From Caulobacter sp. (lineage in GTDB: Bacteria > Pseudomonadota > Alphaproteobacteria > Caulobacterales > Caulobacteraceae), in assembly GCA_019636175.1 (NCBI GenBank), contig JAHBYC010000013.1, forward strand, positions 1 to 58,952: DNA of 58,952 bases. The letters are read 5' to 3'. Each line of letters starts with the position of its first letter. Position 1 is the stretch's first letter. A program made the translations under genes and the position numbers. A model generated the notes under the pieces. The model made no database searches and was not told the origin of the DNA. It saw only the letters and a list, made by a program, of their open reading frames with translations. Positions 42,171 to 51,243 of this stretch are shown here, in pieces.

Positions 42171-44213
42171 ATGGCCAGGCCGACCAAGCCCGCGCCTTCA
42201 GGCAAGACAGCCGCCAAGCCCGCCGCCAGGGGCGGAACGCCCCAGACCGTGAAGTCCAAGACCGCGACGTCCAAGACGGCCAAGCCCGAGGCCGCGCCAA
42301 AAGCGCCCAAGGCCGCCAAGGCCGCGCCGAAGGTCGCCGCCGAGAAGCCCGCGCCCGCTCCTTCCGCGGATGACCGCCGCCAGGCCGCGCAGCAGGCGAC
42401 CGCTTCCTCCCCCCTGCCCGACCCCGCCAGCTTCATTCCCCGCGAACAGCGCGAACAGTTCGAGAAGCTGTCGGCCAACCTCGCCCGCGCCGCCCTCACC
42501 GCCCAGGGCGCCATCGCCGAGGCGGCCCTGCGCCAGGCGGACGCCCCCTCGGCGCTCAATACCGACCCCTTCCATGTCGGCCCGGCGATGAGCCAGGTGA
42601 TGAGCAAGCTGGCCCAGGAGCCCGACCGGATGCTGCGGGCCCAGGCCGATCTGTTCTCGCGCTATCTCGACCTGTGGCAGAACACCGCCCGGCGCATGGC
42701 CGGCGAGACCGTCGAGCCGGTGGTCGCCCCGGCCAAGGGCGACAAGCGCTTCAGCGATCCCGACTGGGGCGAGAATCCGGTCTTCGACGTGATGAAGCAG
42801 TCCTACCTGCTGACCTCGAACTGGATGAACAACTTGGTCGCCGACGTCGAGGGCGTCGATCCGCTGGAAAAGCGCCGGGTGGAGTTCTTCACCCGCATGC
42901 TGACCGACGCGGTCAGCCCGTCCAACTTCCTGCTCAGCAACCCCGCCGCCCTGCGCGAGGCAGTGGCCACCAACGGCGAGAGCCTGGTGCGGGGGATGGA
43001 GCAGTTTTCCGAGGATCTGGCCCGGGGCGGCGGCCAGCTGTCGATCAGCCAGACTGACATGGACGAGTTCGTCGTCGGCCAGAACGTCGCCACTGCGCCC
43101 GGCAAGGTGGTCTATCAGAACGACATCCTGCAGCTGCTGCAGTACGCGCCATCGACGGAGCAGGTGCGGGAGATCCCGCTGCTGCTGTTCACGCCGTGGA
43201 TCAACAAGTTCTACATCACCGACCTGAGGCCCGATAACAGCCTGATCCGCTGGCTGAGCGCCCAGGGCTTCACCGTCTTCGTCACCAGCTGGGTCAATCC
43301 CGACGAGACCCTCGCGGCCAAGACCTTCGAGGATTACCTGACGGAGGGCATCTATGACGCCACCGCCCAGGTGATGAAGCAGTGCCAGACTGACCGCGTA
43401 AATACCGTGGGGTATTGCATCGGCGGCACCCTGCTGTCCTGCGCCCTGGCCCATATGGCGGCCACCGGCGACAAGCGGATCAATTCGGCCACCTTCTTCG
43501 CCGCCCAGCAGGACTTCACCGAGGCCGGCGATCTGCGCCTGTTCGTCGACGACGCCTGGCTGAAGGACATCGAGGCCCAGATGGACAAGTCGGGGGGCTT
43601 CCTGCCCGGCAAGTCGATGGCCGACACCTTCAATTCCCTGCGCGGCAACGACCTGATCTGGTCGTTCTTCGTCAACAACTACCTGATGGGCAAGGAGCCC
43701 AAGCCCTTCGACCTGCTGTTCTGGAACAGCGACCAGACGCGGATGCCCAAGGCCCTGCACCTCTTCTATCTGCGCCATTTCTACAAGGACAACGAGCTGG
43801 CCCAGGGCAAGCTGACCTTGGCCGGCGAGACCCTCGACCTGGGCAAGGTCAAGACGCCGATCTATGTGCAGTCGTCCCGCGACGACCACATCGCCCCGTT
43901 CCGCAGCATCTATCGCGGCGCCCGCCTGTTCGGGGGCCCGGTGACCTTCACCATGGCCGGCAGCGGCCATATCGCCGGGGTGATCAACCACCCGGACGCG
44001 AAGAAGTACCAGCACTGGACCAACCCCGAACTGCCGGAAACGGTTGAGGAATGGCGCGCGTCCGCCGTCGAGCACCCCGGCAGCTGGTGGCCGCACTGGG
44101 CGGCCTGGCTGAACGAGCGGTCTGGCGGGATGGTCCCGGCCCGCGACCCGGCGAAAGGGCCGCTCAAGCCGATCGAGGACGCACCGGGGTCGTTCGTGAA
44201 GGTGCGCAGCTAG
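42171..44213 (+). CDS. phaC: class I poly(3-hydroxyalkanoate) synthase
   Basis: A 680-aa PHA synthase that polymerises hydroxyacyl-CoA into storage granules. The N-terminal 80 residues are an unusual Lys/Ala/Pro-rich tail resembling histone-like or PhaF-type extensions. The PhaC N domain follows (FSDPDWGENPVFDVMKQSYLL). The alpha/beta-hydrolase catalytic part has the lipase-like box GYCIGGTLLSCAL with Cys416, the Asp segment YVQSSRDDHIAPFRSIY and the His segment AGSGHIAGVINHP. The ATG at 42171 is preceded by AGGAGG. Class I PhaCs are usually near 600 aa; the excess is the basic tail, which might bind DNA or the granule surface. No phaA/B genes nearby. Confidence 0.95.
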   Translation: MARPTKPAPSGKTAAKPAARGGTPQTVKSKTATSKTAKPEAAPKAPKAAKAAPKVAAEKPAPAPSADDRRQAAQQATASSPLPDPASFIPREQREQFEKLSANLARAALTAQGAIAEAALRQADAPSALNTDPFHVGPAMSQVMSKLAQEPDRMLRAQADLFSRYLDLWQNTARRMAGETVEPVVAPAKGDKRFSDPDWGENPVFDVMKQSYLLTSNWMNNLVADVEGVDPLEKRRVEFFTRMLTDAVSPSNFLLSNPAALREAVATNGESLVRGMEQFSEDLARGGGQLSISQTDMDEFVVGQNVATAPGKVVYQNDILQLLQYAPSTEQVREIPLLLFTPWINKFYITDLRPDNSLIRWLSAQGFTVFVTSWVNPDETLAAKTFEDYLTEGIYDATAQVMKQCQTDRVNTVGYCIGGTLLSCALAHMAATGDKRINSATFFAAQQDFTEAGDLRLFVDDAWLKDIEAQMDKSGGFLPGKSMADTFNSLRGNDLIWSFFVNNYLMGKEPKPFDLLFWNSDQTRMPKALHLFYLRHFYKDNELAQGKLTLAGETLDLGKVKTPIYVQSSRDDHIAPFRSIYRGARLFGGPVTFTMAGSGHIAGVINHPDAKKYQHWTNPELPETVEEWRASAVEHPGSWWPHWAAWLNERSGGMVPARDPAKGPLKPIEDAPGSFVKVRS

Positions 44214-44220
44214 CGGCCGC

Positions 44221-44350
44221 CCGTCATCCTGGGCCTCGTGCCCAGGACCCATGGCAAGTCGACCCGCGAAGGTTCGCCGAAAGTGCGCCGACGCCCTATC
44301 GTTCGCGGCGCGGGCAAAGGAATCCTGGGCACGGAGGCCCAGGATGACGG
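44221..44350. repeat. paired inverted palindromic repeat, CCGTCATCCTGGGC family
   Basis: The left arm (44221-44248) reads CCGTCATCCTGGGCCTCG then TGCCCAGGA; the right arm (44322-44350), reversed, is nearly identical. Each arm also folds alone through CCTGGGC/GCCCAGG. About 73 bases of unrelated sequence separate them. It occupies nearly the whole gap between convergent phaC (stop 44213) and the GNAT gene (stop 44364) and could terminate both. Confidence 0.85.
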
Positions 44351-44363
44351 CCACGAGGAGTTC

Positions 44364-44804
44364 CTACAGATCCAGCCGAAACTTCGGCCGCTCCCAGGTT
44401 ATGGCCCCGACCGGCGGCGAGACGCCGATGTCGACGGCGCCCATGCGGCGGTAGAAGTCGCCGGCCCGGGGGTTGGAGCTGATCACCACCGATGTCGCGC
44501 CGAGCGCCCTCGCCCGCTCCGCCATGTGGTCGAACAGGTGGCGACCGACACCGCGGCCCTGGGCGGCGTTGGCGGTGAAGAAGAGGTCCAGTTCGAGGAC
44601 GCCCGGACCGTGCGGGATCAGCTGGTGGAAACCGAGCACCTCGCCGGCCTCCTCGTCGAGCCAGACTTCGTCAGCCTCGGTGAAGGTCCAGCGCGGCGTG
44701 AACTCGGCGATCATCGCCCGGGCGGCCGGCGCCTCGTAGCCGTTGCTCTCTTCCATCAGCCGGACGAGCGCCGCGCGGTCGTCCGGCCGGGCGCGGCGGA
44801 TCAT
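44364..44804 (-). CDS. GNAT-family N-acetyltransferase
   Basis: A 146-aa protein with the GNAT fold: MIRRARPDDRAALVRLMEES at the start, VLELDLFFTANAAQGRGVGRHLF with the acetyl-CoA loop QGRGVG, and ALGATSVVISSNPRAGDFYRRMGA, the typical C-terminal motif. Substrate unknown. Its ATG shares one base with the lpd stop codon (TGATG), so it is translationally coupled to the PDH operon, although a functional link is not evident. Confidence 0.88.
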   Translation of the reverse strand: MIRRARPDDRAALVRLMEESNGYEAPAARAMIAEFTPRWTFTEADEVWLDEEAGEVLGFHQLIPHGPGVLELDLFFTANAAQGRGVGRHLFDHMAERARALGATSVVISSNPRAGDFYRRMGAVDIGVSPPVGAITWERPKFRLDL

Positions 44805-46207
44805 CAGATGTGCAGCGGCTTGCCGAAGGCGTCGAGGGCGGCCTCGTGCATGGCCTCGCTCATGGTCGGGTGCGGGAAGACGGTGGCGAACAGGTCCTCC
44901 TCGGTGCCTTCCATGGTCATGGCGATGGTGTAGCCCTGGATCATCTCGGTGACCTCATGGCCGATCATGTGGGCGCCCAGTAGCGCGCCGGTCTTCGCGT
45001 CGAACACGGTCTTGGCGAAGCCCTCGGTCTCGCTGGCGGCGATGGCCTTGCCGTTCACCTTGAAGGGGAAGCGGCCGACCTTGACCTCATGGCCGGCGGC
45101 CTTGGCGGCCGCTTCGGTCAGTCCGACGGAGGCGACTTGCGGGTTGGCGTAGGTGCAGCCGGGCACCGGGGCGGTGACGGTCGGGGTCTTCACCCCGGCG
45201 ATGTGCTCGACGCAGTGGACGCCGTCGTGCATCGCCTTGTGGGCCAGCCAGGGGGCGCCGGCGACGTCGCCGATGGCGTAGAGCCCCGCCACGTTGGTGG
45301 CCCCGTGCTTGTCGGCGACGACATGGCCACGGTCCAGCTTCAGGCCCAGGGCCTCCAGCCCCAGGTCCTCGGTATTGGCGGCGATGCCGACGGCGACGAT
45401 ACAAACCTCGGCCTCAAGGGTCTCGGCCTTGCCGCCGGCCTCGACAGCGACGCTGACGCCGCCCTTGGTCTTCTCGACCTTGGAGACCTTGGCGCCGACG
45501 CGGAACTTGATGCCGCGCTTTTCGAAGGCCTTCTGGGCGGCCTTGGAGATCTCCTCGTCCTCGACCGGCATGATGCGGTCGACGGCCTCGACCACCGTCA
45601 CCTCGGCCCCAAGGGCGCGATAGAAGCTGGCGAACTCGATGCCGATGGCGCCCGAGCCGATGACCACCAGGCTCTTGGGGCAGGCCTTGGGGGTCAGGGC
45701 CTCGCGGTAGGCCCAGATGGCCTTGCCGTCGGGCACGGCGCCGATGGCCGGAATGGTGCGGGCGCGGGCGCCAGTGGCCAGGATCACGCTCTTCGCCGTG
45801 ACGGTGCGGCTGCCGCCGGCCTTCAGGGCGACGACGACCTTGGGGGCGCCCTGCCCCTTCTCGAGCTTGGCCGCGCCTTCGATGACCTCGATCTTGTGCT
45901 TCTTCATCAGGAAGGCGACGCCGGCGGTCAGCTGCTTGGCCACGCCGCGCGACCGCTCCACCACCTTGGCGAAGTCGAACGACCGCCCTGTCACCGACAG
46001 ACCATAGGCGTCGAGGTGGCCCAGCTGCTCATAGACCTCGCCGCTCTTGAGCAGGGCCTTGGTGGGAATGCATCCCCAGTTCAGGCAGATGCCGCCCAGG
46101 TTCTCGCGTTCGACAATGGCGGTCTTCAGGCCCAGCTGGCTGGCGCGGATCGCCGCCACATAACCGCCGGGACCGGCGCCGATGACAATGAGGTCGAAAT
46201 CGCTCAC
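44804..46207 (-). CDS. lpd: dihydrolipoyl dehydrogenase (E3)
   Basis: A 467-aa FAD enzyme that reoxidises lipoyl groups of 2-oxoacid dehydrogenases. N-terminal IVIGAGPGGYVAAIRASQLG; redox disulfide in GGICLNWGCIPTKALL (Cys41, Cys46); second nucleotide loop VVIGSGAIGIEFASFYRALG; C-terminal dimer motif LGAHMIGHEVTEMIQ and the active-site HPTMSEAMHEA. Length is normal. GTG start at 46207 with GGAG upstream. Downstream of pdhC on the same strand but separated by 182 bases holding a palindromic repeat pair, so it may have separate control. Confidence 0.95.
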   Translation of the reverse strand: MSDFDLIVIGAGPGGYVAAIRASQLGLKTAIVERENLGGICLNWGCIPTKALLKSGEVYEQLGHLDAYGLSVTGRSFDFAKVVERSRGVAKQLTAGVAFLMKKHKIEVIEGAAKLEKGQGAPKVVVALKAGGSRTVTAKSVILATGARARTIPAIGAVPDGKAIWAYREALTPKACPKSLVVIGSGAIGIEFASFYRALGAEVTVVEAVDRIMPVEDEEISKAAQKAFEKRGIKFRVGAKVSKVEKTKGGVSVAVEAGGKAETLEAEVCIVAVGIAANTEDLGLEALGLKLDRGHVVADKHGATNVAGLYAIGDVAGAPWLAHKAMHDGVHCVEHIAGVKTPTVTAPVPGCTYANPQVASVGLTEAAAKAAGHEVKVGRFPFKVNGKAIAASETEGFAKTVFDAKTGALLGAHMIGHEVTEMIQGYTIAMTMEGTEEDLFATVFPHPTMSEAMHEAALDAFGKPLHI

Positions 46208-46260
46208 GGGTTCACTCCGAATTCAAATGCCGGATTCAGGGGCGCCAGCCTCCCCTTCTT

Positions 46261-46370
46261 CCGCTCTTCCCGGCGAGGGCCGGGATCCAGATTCATCGAT
46301 GGTGTCGGCGGATCATCCCGGAAAGCCCGCGCTCTGGCGGCTGGGTCCCGGCCTTCGCCGGGATGAGCGG
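46261..46370. repeat. paired inverted palindromic repeat, CCCGGC...GCCGGG family, copy 2
   Basis: Same composite as at 19525-19636. The left arm has TCCCGGC-GAGG-GCCGGGA followed by TCCAGAT; the right arm has GGCTGGGTCCCGGC-CTTC-GCCGGGATGAGCGG. Compared with copy 1, the outer C/G pair of the stems is T/A in both arms, so the changes are compensatory. It lies between pdhC (stop 46390) and lpd (start 46207), inside the PDH gene run. Confidence 0.85.
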
Positions 46371-46389
46371 GCTTGGGAGGGGACAATTT

Positions 46390-47697
46390 TCAAACAATCA
46401 TCGTCAGCGGGTCTTCGATCAGCGACTTGAACACCTGCAGGAACTTCGAGCCGATGGCGCCGTCCACCACCCGGTGGTCGCAGGTCAGGGTCACGGTCAT
46501 CACCGTGGCGATGGCCAGCTCGCCGTTCTTCACCACCGGCCGCTGCTCGCCGGCGCCGACGCTCATGATGCAGCCCTGCGGCTCATTGATGATCGAGGCG
46601 AAGGACTTGATGCCCATCATGCCCAGGTTCGAGACCGAGAAGGTGCCGCCCTGGAATTCCTCGGGCTTGAGCTTGCGGTCGCGGGCCCGGCCGGCCAGGT
46701 CCTTGGCCTCGGCGGCGATCTGCGCCAGGCCCTTGGTGTCGGCCTTGCGGATGATCGGGGTGATCAGGCCGCCGTCGATGGCCACCGCCATGGCGATGTC
46801 GGCGTGGTGGTGCATGGCGATGCCTTCGGGCGAATAGCTGGCGTTGGCTTCCGGCACCCGCTTCAGCGCCACCGCGACCGCCTTCAACACCAGGTCGTTG
46901 ACCGAGACCTTGCCGCCGTCCTTCTCCAGCATCGCATTGATCTTCGCCCGCGCCGCCAGCAGGCCGTCGATCTCCAGATCGATGGTCAGGGGGAAGTGGG
47001 GGATGTCGCGGAAGCTGTCTGTCATCCGGCGGGCGATGGTCTTGCGCATGCCGTCCAGCGGCACGAGGTCGTAGCTGCCGTCGGGAATGCCCATCTGGGC
47101 CAGGGTCTGGGTCTGACGCGGCGCGGCGGTGGCGGGAGCCGCCTCGCCGGCGGACGCGGGCGCGGCCGGCGCCTTGCCGCGGGCGGCGTCGACGTCCGCC
47201 TTGACCACCCGGCCGTGCGGGCCGCTGCCCTTGATCGCGGCGAGGTCCAGCCCGGCCGCCTGGGCCAGGCGACGGGCCAGGGGCGAGGCCATCACCCGGT
47301 CGCCGGAGGCGCTGACCGGCGCTGGCGGCGCCTTGGACGTCGCGCCGGTTTCCCCGGCGGCCTGGGACGGCGCGGCGGGCGGCGGCGGCTTGTCAGCCTT
47401 GGGCTCGGGCTTGTCCTCGGCCTTGGGCGCCTCGGCTTTGGGCGCGGGAGCGGCGTCGTCGCCGGACAGGCGGGCGATCGGCGCGTTGACCTTGACCCCT
47501 TCGGTTCCGGCGTCGACCAGCAGGGCCTCGACGGTCCCCTCATCGACCGCCTCGACCTCCATGGTGGCCTTGTCGGTCTCGATCTCGGCGATCACGTCGC
47601 CGGCCTTGACCGTATCGCCGACCTTGACGTGCCACTTGGCCAGCGACCCCTCTTCCATGGTCGGCGACAGGGCGGGCATCAGGATTTCAATGGACAT
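46390..47697 (-). CDS. pdhC: pyruvate dehydrogenase E2, dihydrolipoamide acetyltransferase
   Basis: A 435-aa E2 core enzyme. The lipoyl domain (1-80) has the lipoylation site [17 protein letters not shown]. An Ala/Pro/Lys linker follows, then the E3/E1-binding domain ([24 protein letters not shown]; seen as SPLARRLA and [13 protein letters not shown]) and the catalytic domain ending in [18 protein letters not shown] with the His/Asp active site. I chose ATG 47697 (GAGAG upstream), since the in-frame extension upstream runs into a palindromic repeat. The lipoyl domain is nearly identical to that on PdhB. Confidence 0.95.
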   Translation of the reverse strand: MSIEILMPALSPTMEEGSLAKWHVKVGDTVKAGDVIAEIETDKATMEVEAVDEGTVEALLVDAGTEGVKVNAPIARLSGDDAAPAPKAEAPKAEDKPEPKADKPPPPAAPSQAAGETGATSKAPPAPVSASGDRVMASPLARRLAQAAGLDLAAIKGSGPHGRVVKADVDAARGKAPAAPASAGEAAPATAAPRQTQTLAQMGIPDGSYDLVPLDGMRKTIARRMTDSFRDIPHFPLTIDLEIDGLLAARAKINAMLEKDGGKVSVNDLVLKAVAVALKRVPEANASYSPEGIAMHHHADIAMAVAIDGGLITPIIRKADTKGLAQIAAEAKDLAGRARDRKLKPEEFQGGTFSVSNLGMMGIKSFASIINEPQGCIMSVGAGEQRPVVKNGELAIATVMTVTLTCDHRVVDGAIGSKFLQVFKSLIEDPLTMIV

Positions 47698-47733
47698 TGC
47701 TTGCTCTCTCGAACGCTTGGCGCAGCGGCCTAA

Positions 47734-47934
47734 CGCTCCCTTCCCCCTGGAGGGGGGAAGGGTTGGGGATGGGGGTGGAGGTGTTCGCGCCACGCGCGTT
47801 GCCGGGGTCTTTGGCTATCGCCGAATGCGACGGGGGACTGGCCCGGTGCAGATGGGCGACGGGAAAATCCGCGCCTCCCGCAACGGCCGCCACCCCCATC
47901 CCCGGCCCTTCCCCCCTCCAGGGGGAAGGGAGCG
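47734..47934. repeat. long inverted repeat pair inside the pdh operon
   Basis: Two 45-base inverted arms, 47734-47778 and 47890-47934, differ at only two positions. Each contains its own hairpin CCCTTCCCCC-TGGA-GGGGGGAAGGG and a GGGGATGGGGGTGG segment. The 111 bases between arms have no recognisable feature. The element fills most of the 285-base gap between the GFA-family gene and pdhC; the remainder is featureless. It would interrupt a pdhA-pdhB-pdhC transcript with a large hairpin. Confidence 0.85.
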
Positions 47935-47982
47935 GAGGCGGCGCCGACAGCGCTCCATATTCACCTGCGCCCGGGCTAACCA

Positions 47983-48390
47983 TCAGGCTTCCTCCCTGGA
48001 CAGATGCGCCAGGTCGGCCGCATGGGCTTCCCAGTTCTGGCCGTCGAACGCTTCGATCCGCAGGTCGATGCCGGAGGCGTCGTCCAGGCAGCGGGCGTTG
48101 ACCGACCAGCCGTCGGGGTTGGAGCGCGGACGGTAGAAGGGCTTCACTCCGCAGATCTTGCAGAAGGTGTGCTGGGCCACGCCAGTATTGAAGGTGTAGG
48201 TCGTGATCGCGTCCGCGCCCTGCGTCAGTCGGAAGCGGCTTTCCGGCACGATGACGTGGATGAAGCCGACCTTCTGGCACATTGAGCAGTTGCAGCTCTG
48301 CGCCTCGACGACGGCCGGCAGGGCCGCCTCGAACCGCACGGCGCCGCAATGGCAACCGCCGGCATGCCAGCTGGTTGCGCCCTTGGTCAC
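47983..48390 (-). CDS. GFA/CENP-V family zinc protein
   Basis: A 135-aa member of the glutathione-dependent formaldehyde-activating (GFA) family. Zinc-ligand motifs: [25 protein letters not shown] and [13 protein letters not shown]; the spacing of these Cys pairs is diagnostic. Many such proteins have no proven GFA activity, so the substrate is unknown. GTG start overlaps the pdhB stop (GTGA), giving translational coupling to the pyruvate dehydrogenase genes. Its place between pdhB and pdhC is unusual. Confidence 0.88.
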   Translation of the reverse strand: MTKGATSWHAGGCHCGAVRFEAALPAVVEAQSCNCSMCQKVGFIHVIVPESRFRLTQGADAITTYTFNTGVAQHTFCKICGVKPFYRPRSNPDGWSVNARCLDDASGIDLRIEAFDGQNWEAHAADLAHLSREEA

Positions 48391-49760
48391 TTGTAGCAGA
48401 CCGCCTTGGCCGCCTTGACGATCTTGTCGACCGACGGCAGCGACAGCGCCTCCAGATTGGCCGCATAGGGGAGCGGCACGTCTTCCTGGTGCACCCGGGC
48501 CGGCGGGGCGTCGAGGTAGTCGAAGGCGTGTTCGATCACCCGGGCCACGATCTCGGCGCCGACGCCCATCGGGCCCCAGCCTTCCTCGGTGCAGACGATG
48601 CGGTTGGTCTTCTTCACGCTCTCGACGATGGTTTCGTGATCGAGCGGTCGGATGGTGCGCAGGTCGATGACCTCCGCATCAATGCCCTCGGCGGCCAGTT
48701 CCTCGGCCGCCTTCAGGGCCAGGCCGACCATGCGGCTGTGGGCGGTGATGGTGACATCTGCGCCCTCGCGGCGGACCTTGGCCTTGCCGATGGGGACGAC
48801 CCAGTCCTCGACGTCGGGAATGTCGAACTCGACGCCGTACATCATCTCATGCTCGAGGAAGACGACAGGGTTGGGATCGCGGATGGCCGCCTTCAGCAGG
48901 CCCTTGGCGTCGGCGGCGTCGTAGGGCGCAACCACCTTCAGGCCCGGAACCTGGCCGTACCAGGCGCTGTAGTCCTGGCTGTGCTGGGCGCCGACGCGGG
49001 AGGCGGCGCCGTTGGGACCGCGGAAGACGATCGAGGATTTGATCTGGCCGCCGGACATATAGAGGGTCTTGGCGGCCGAATTGATGATCTGGTCGATGGC
49101 CTGCATCGCGAAGTTCCAGGTCATGAACTCGACGATGGGCTTGAGGCCCGCCATCGCCGCGCCGACGCCCAGGCCTGCGAAGCCGTGCTCGGTGATCGGG
49201 GTGTCGATCACGCGGCGGTCGCCGAACTCCTGCAGCAGTTCGCGGCTGACCTTGTAGGCGCCCTGGTACTGGGCGACTTCCTCGCCCATCAGGAACACCT
49301 TGTCGTCGCGGCGCATTTCCTCGGCCATGGCGTCGCGCAGGGCGTCGCGCACGGTGATGGTGACCATCTTCGCGCCGTCCGGGACCTCGGGATCCTTCAG
49401 CGTCTTCTTCGGCAGGACCGGGGCCGGCCCCTCCCCTTCGTCGGCGGGCTCAGGCGCCTTGGGCGTTTCAGGGGCTTTCGATTCCACCTTGGGCGCATCG
49501 GCCTTCGGCGCCGGCGCCTCGTCGTCGCCGGACAGGCGGGCGATGGGGGTGTTGACCTTGACCTCCTCGGTCCCCGCATCGATCAGCAGGGCCTCGACGG
49601 TGCCTTCGTCGACGGCCTCGACCTCCATGGTCGCCTTGTCGGTCTCGATCTCGGCAATGACATCGCCGGCCTTGACGGTGTCGCCGACCTTGACGTGCCA
49701 TTTGGCGAGGGTGCCCTCCTCCATGGTCGGAGACAGGGCGGGCATAAGGATGTCGGTCAT
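48387..49760 (-). CDS. pdhB: pyruvate dehydrogenase E1 beta subunit with N-terminal lipoyl domain
   Basis: A 457-aa protein. Residues 1-80 form a lipoyl domain ([17 protein letters not shown]), then a Pro/Ala/Lys linker, then the transketolase-like E1-beta: [78 protein letters not shown] and the C-terminal transketolase domain with [13 protein letters not shown]. Lipoyl domains on E1-beta are known in alphaproteobacteria such as rhizobia. ATG 49760 shares one base with the pdhA stop (TAATG). Confidence 0.95.
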   Translation of the reverse strand: MTDILMPALSPTMEEGTLAKWHVKVGDTVKAGDVIAEIETDKATMEVEAVDEGTVEALLIDAGTEEVKVNTPIARLSGDDEAPAPKADAPKVESKAPETPKAPEPADEGEGPAPVLPKKTLKDPEVPDGAKMVTITVRDALRDAMAEEMRRDDKVFLMGEEVAQYQGAYKVSRELLQEFGDRRVIDTPITEHGFAGLGVGAAMAGLKPIVEFMTWNFAMQAIDQIINSAAKTLYMSGGQIKSSIVFRGPNGAASRVGAQHSQDYSAWYGQVPGLKVVAPYDAADAKGLLKAAIRDPNPVVFLEHEMMYGVEFDIPDVEDWVVPIGKAKVRREGADVTITAHSRMVGLALKAAEELAAEGIDAEVIDLRTIRPLDHETIVESVKKTNRIVCTEEGWGPMGVGAEIVARVIEHAFDYLDAPPARVHQEDVPLPYAANLEALSLPSVDKIVKAAKAVCYK

Positions 49761-50800
49761 TACTCGGCCGCCTCCAGATAGACGTCGGTGTAGAGTTCGG
49801 CCGGTTGCGGCTCGGGGCTGGTCCGCGCGAACTCGGCGGCGTCGGCGACGATCTTCTTCACCTCGGCGTCGATGGCCTTCAGCTCGTCCTCGGTGACCTT
49901 GGCGACGTCCAGCTTCTCGCGCAGGTGGTCGATGGGATCGCGGGTCTTCTTGACCTCGTCCACCTCCTCCTTGGTGCGGTACTTGGCCGGATCGCTCATC
50001 GAGTGGCCGCGGTAGCGATAGGTCTTCATCTCGAGGATGTAGGGCCCCTCGCCAGACCGGGCGTGCTCTGCGGCGCGGGCGCCGGCCTCAGCCACCGCCT
50101 CGACATCCATGCCGTCGACTTCCTCGCCGGGAATGCGGAAGGACACGCCGCGCTTGAACAGGTGGGTCTCCGACGCCGCCCGCTCCAGCGAGGTGCCCAT
50201 GGCGTACTGGTTGTTCTCGATCAGGTAGACGACCGGCAGCTTCCACAGCTGCGCCATGTTGAAGCTCTCGTAGACCTGGCCCTGGTTGGCCGCGCCGTCG
50301 CCGAAGTAGGCGAAGGCGACGTTGCCGTTGTCCTGGTACTTGTTGGCCAGGGCCAGGCCGGTGCCCAGGCTGACCTGCGCCCCGACGATGCCGTGACCGC
50401 CGTAGAAGCCGGCCTCGGTCGAGAACATGTGCATCGACCCGCCCTTGCCCTTGGACGAGCCCCCGGCCCGGCCGGTCAGCTCGGCCATGACCTCGCGGGA
50501 CTCCATCCCGGCGGCCAGCATATGGCCGTGGTCGCGATAGCCGGTGATGATCTGGTCGCCGGGCTTGCGGATCGATTCCATGCCAACGGCGATCGCTTCC
50601 TGGCCGATGTAGAGGTGGCAGAAGCCACCGATCAGACCCATGCCGTACAGCTGCCCGGCCCGCTCCTCGAAGCGCCGGATCAGCAGCATGTCACGGTAGT
50701 ATTTCAGAAGCTGCTCGCGGCCCGCGCCGCCCGAGCGGGCCTTGACACCGGTGTCAGGGCCCTTGCCCGTTTTCGTCGAGGCCTTAGTCGCCCGCGCCAT
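49760..50800 (-). CDS. pdhA: pyruvate dehydrogenase E1 alpha subunit
   Basis: A 346-aa thiamine-diphosphate subunit that decarboxylates pyruvate. It has [75 protein letters not shown] (seen as GKGGSMHMF and GGHGIVGAQ), the ThDP motif [19 protein letters not shown] and the phosphorylation-loop-like [17 protein letters not shown]. Lys-rich N-terminal tail. GGGAG precedes ATG 50800. First of pdhA-pdhB; the FtsB-like gene is 77 bases upstream on the same strand. Confidence 0.96.
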   Translation of the reverse strand: MARATKASTKTGKGPDTGVKARSGGAGREQLLKYYRDMLLIRRFEERAGQLYGMGLIGGFCHLYIGQEAIAVGMESIRKPGDQIITGYRDHGHMLAAGMESREVMAELTGRAGGSSKGKGGSMHMFSTEAGFYGGHGIVGAQVSLGTGLALANKYQDNGNVAFAYFGDGAANQGQVYESFNMAQLWKLPVVYLIENNQYAMGTSLERAASETHLFKRGVSFRIPGEEVDGMDVEAVAEAGARAAEHARSGEGPYILEMKTYRYRGHSMSDPAKYRTKEEVDEVKKTRDPIDHLREKLDVAKVTEDELKAIDAEVKKIVADAAEFARTSPEPQPAELYTDVYLEAAE

Positions 50801-50877
50801 ACAAATCTCCCAGGACCGTTCTCATCGCGGCCAATTCCTTCCCTCGGCTCGTCACCGGGCGAAAGGATCGTCCCGGA

Positions 50878-51174
50878 TCAGGGCTGCAGACGGATCACAT
50901 AATCCTTCGGGTCCGCGAAGCCTAGAACAGAACGCGCGCGTTCTTCCAACAGGTCCCGCGAAAGGCTGCCGTCGCGTAGTAACCGAGCCCGCGCCTCAAG
51001 GTCCATCCTCTCCTGACGCACATGCTTCAGCTTTTCGTGTAGCTGCGCCTGTTCGAGCTGGCGCTGCTCGGACAGCAGCCAGCCGAGTTCCCCGGTCAGT
51101 CCGTGGAACACGAAATAGACGATCAACCCGAAGAGGGTGATGGTCGGGAGATAGGGACGGATGCGCGCGAGCAT
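50878..51174 (-). CDS. septum formation initiator (FtsB/DivIC-like) protein
   Basis: A 98-aa bitopic membrane protein. One membrane segment (ITLFGLIVYFVFHGLTG) is followed by a coiled coil (LSEQRQLEQAQLHEKLKHVRQERMDLEARARLL) and ERARSVLGFADPKDYVI, the FtsB/DivIC pattern. FtsB-type proteins join FtsL and FtsQ in the divisome. In alphaproteobacteria a gene of this type often precedes pdhA, which supports the call. The ATG is at 51174, preceded by a 7-bp hairpin in the leader (51201-51221). Confidence 0.88.
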   Translation of the reverse strand: MLARIRPYLPTITLFGLIVYFVFHGLTGELGWLLSEQRQLEQAQLHEKLKHVRQERMDLEARARLLRDGSLSRDLLEERARSVLGFADPKDYVIRLQP

Positions 51175-51200
51175 GGCGCGGAGGCTGATTCCGAAGGTCT

Positions 51201-51221
51201 ACGGGAGCCCCAGACTCCCGT
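51201..51221. terminator. hairpin between ABC permease gene and FtsB-like gene
   Basis: ACGGGAG (51201-51207) pairs perfectly with CTCCCGT (51215-51221), loop CCCCAGA. It lies 23 bases after the permease stop and 26 bases before the FtsB-like start, both on the minus strand. It may end the ABC operon or act as a leader hairpin; no U tract follows. Confidence 0.4.
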
Positions 51222-51243
51222 ATCGTGCTTAACGGAGTGTTGC

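Noticed and set aside
42198-44354. 718-aa minus-strand open frame opposite phaC
   Set aside because: Antisense shadow; PhaC has lipase-like box and catalytic triad.
19525-47934. CRISPR-like array formed by the intergenic palindromes
   Set aside because: The repeats are scattered, paired as inverted arms, unequal in sequence and without regularly spaced spacers or cas genes.
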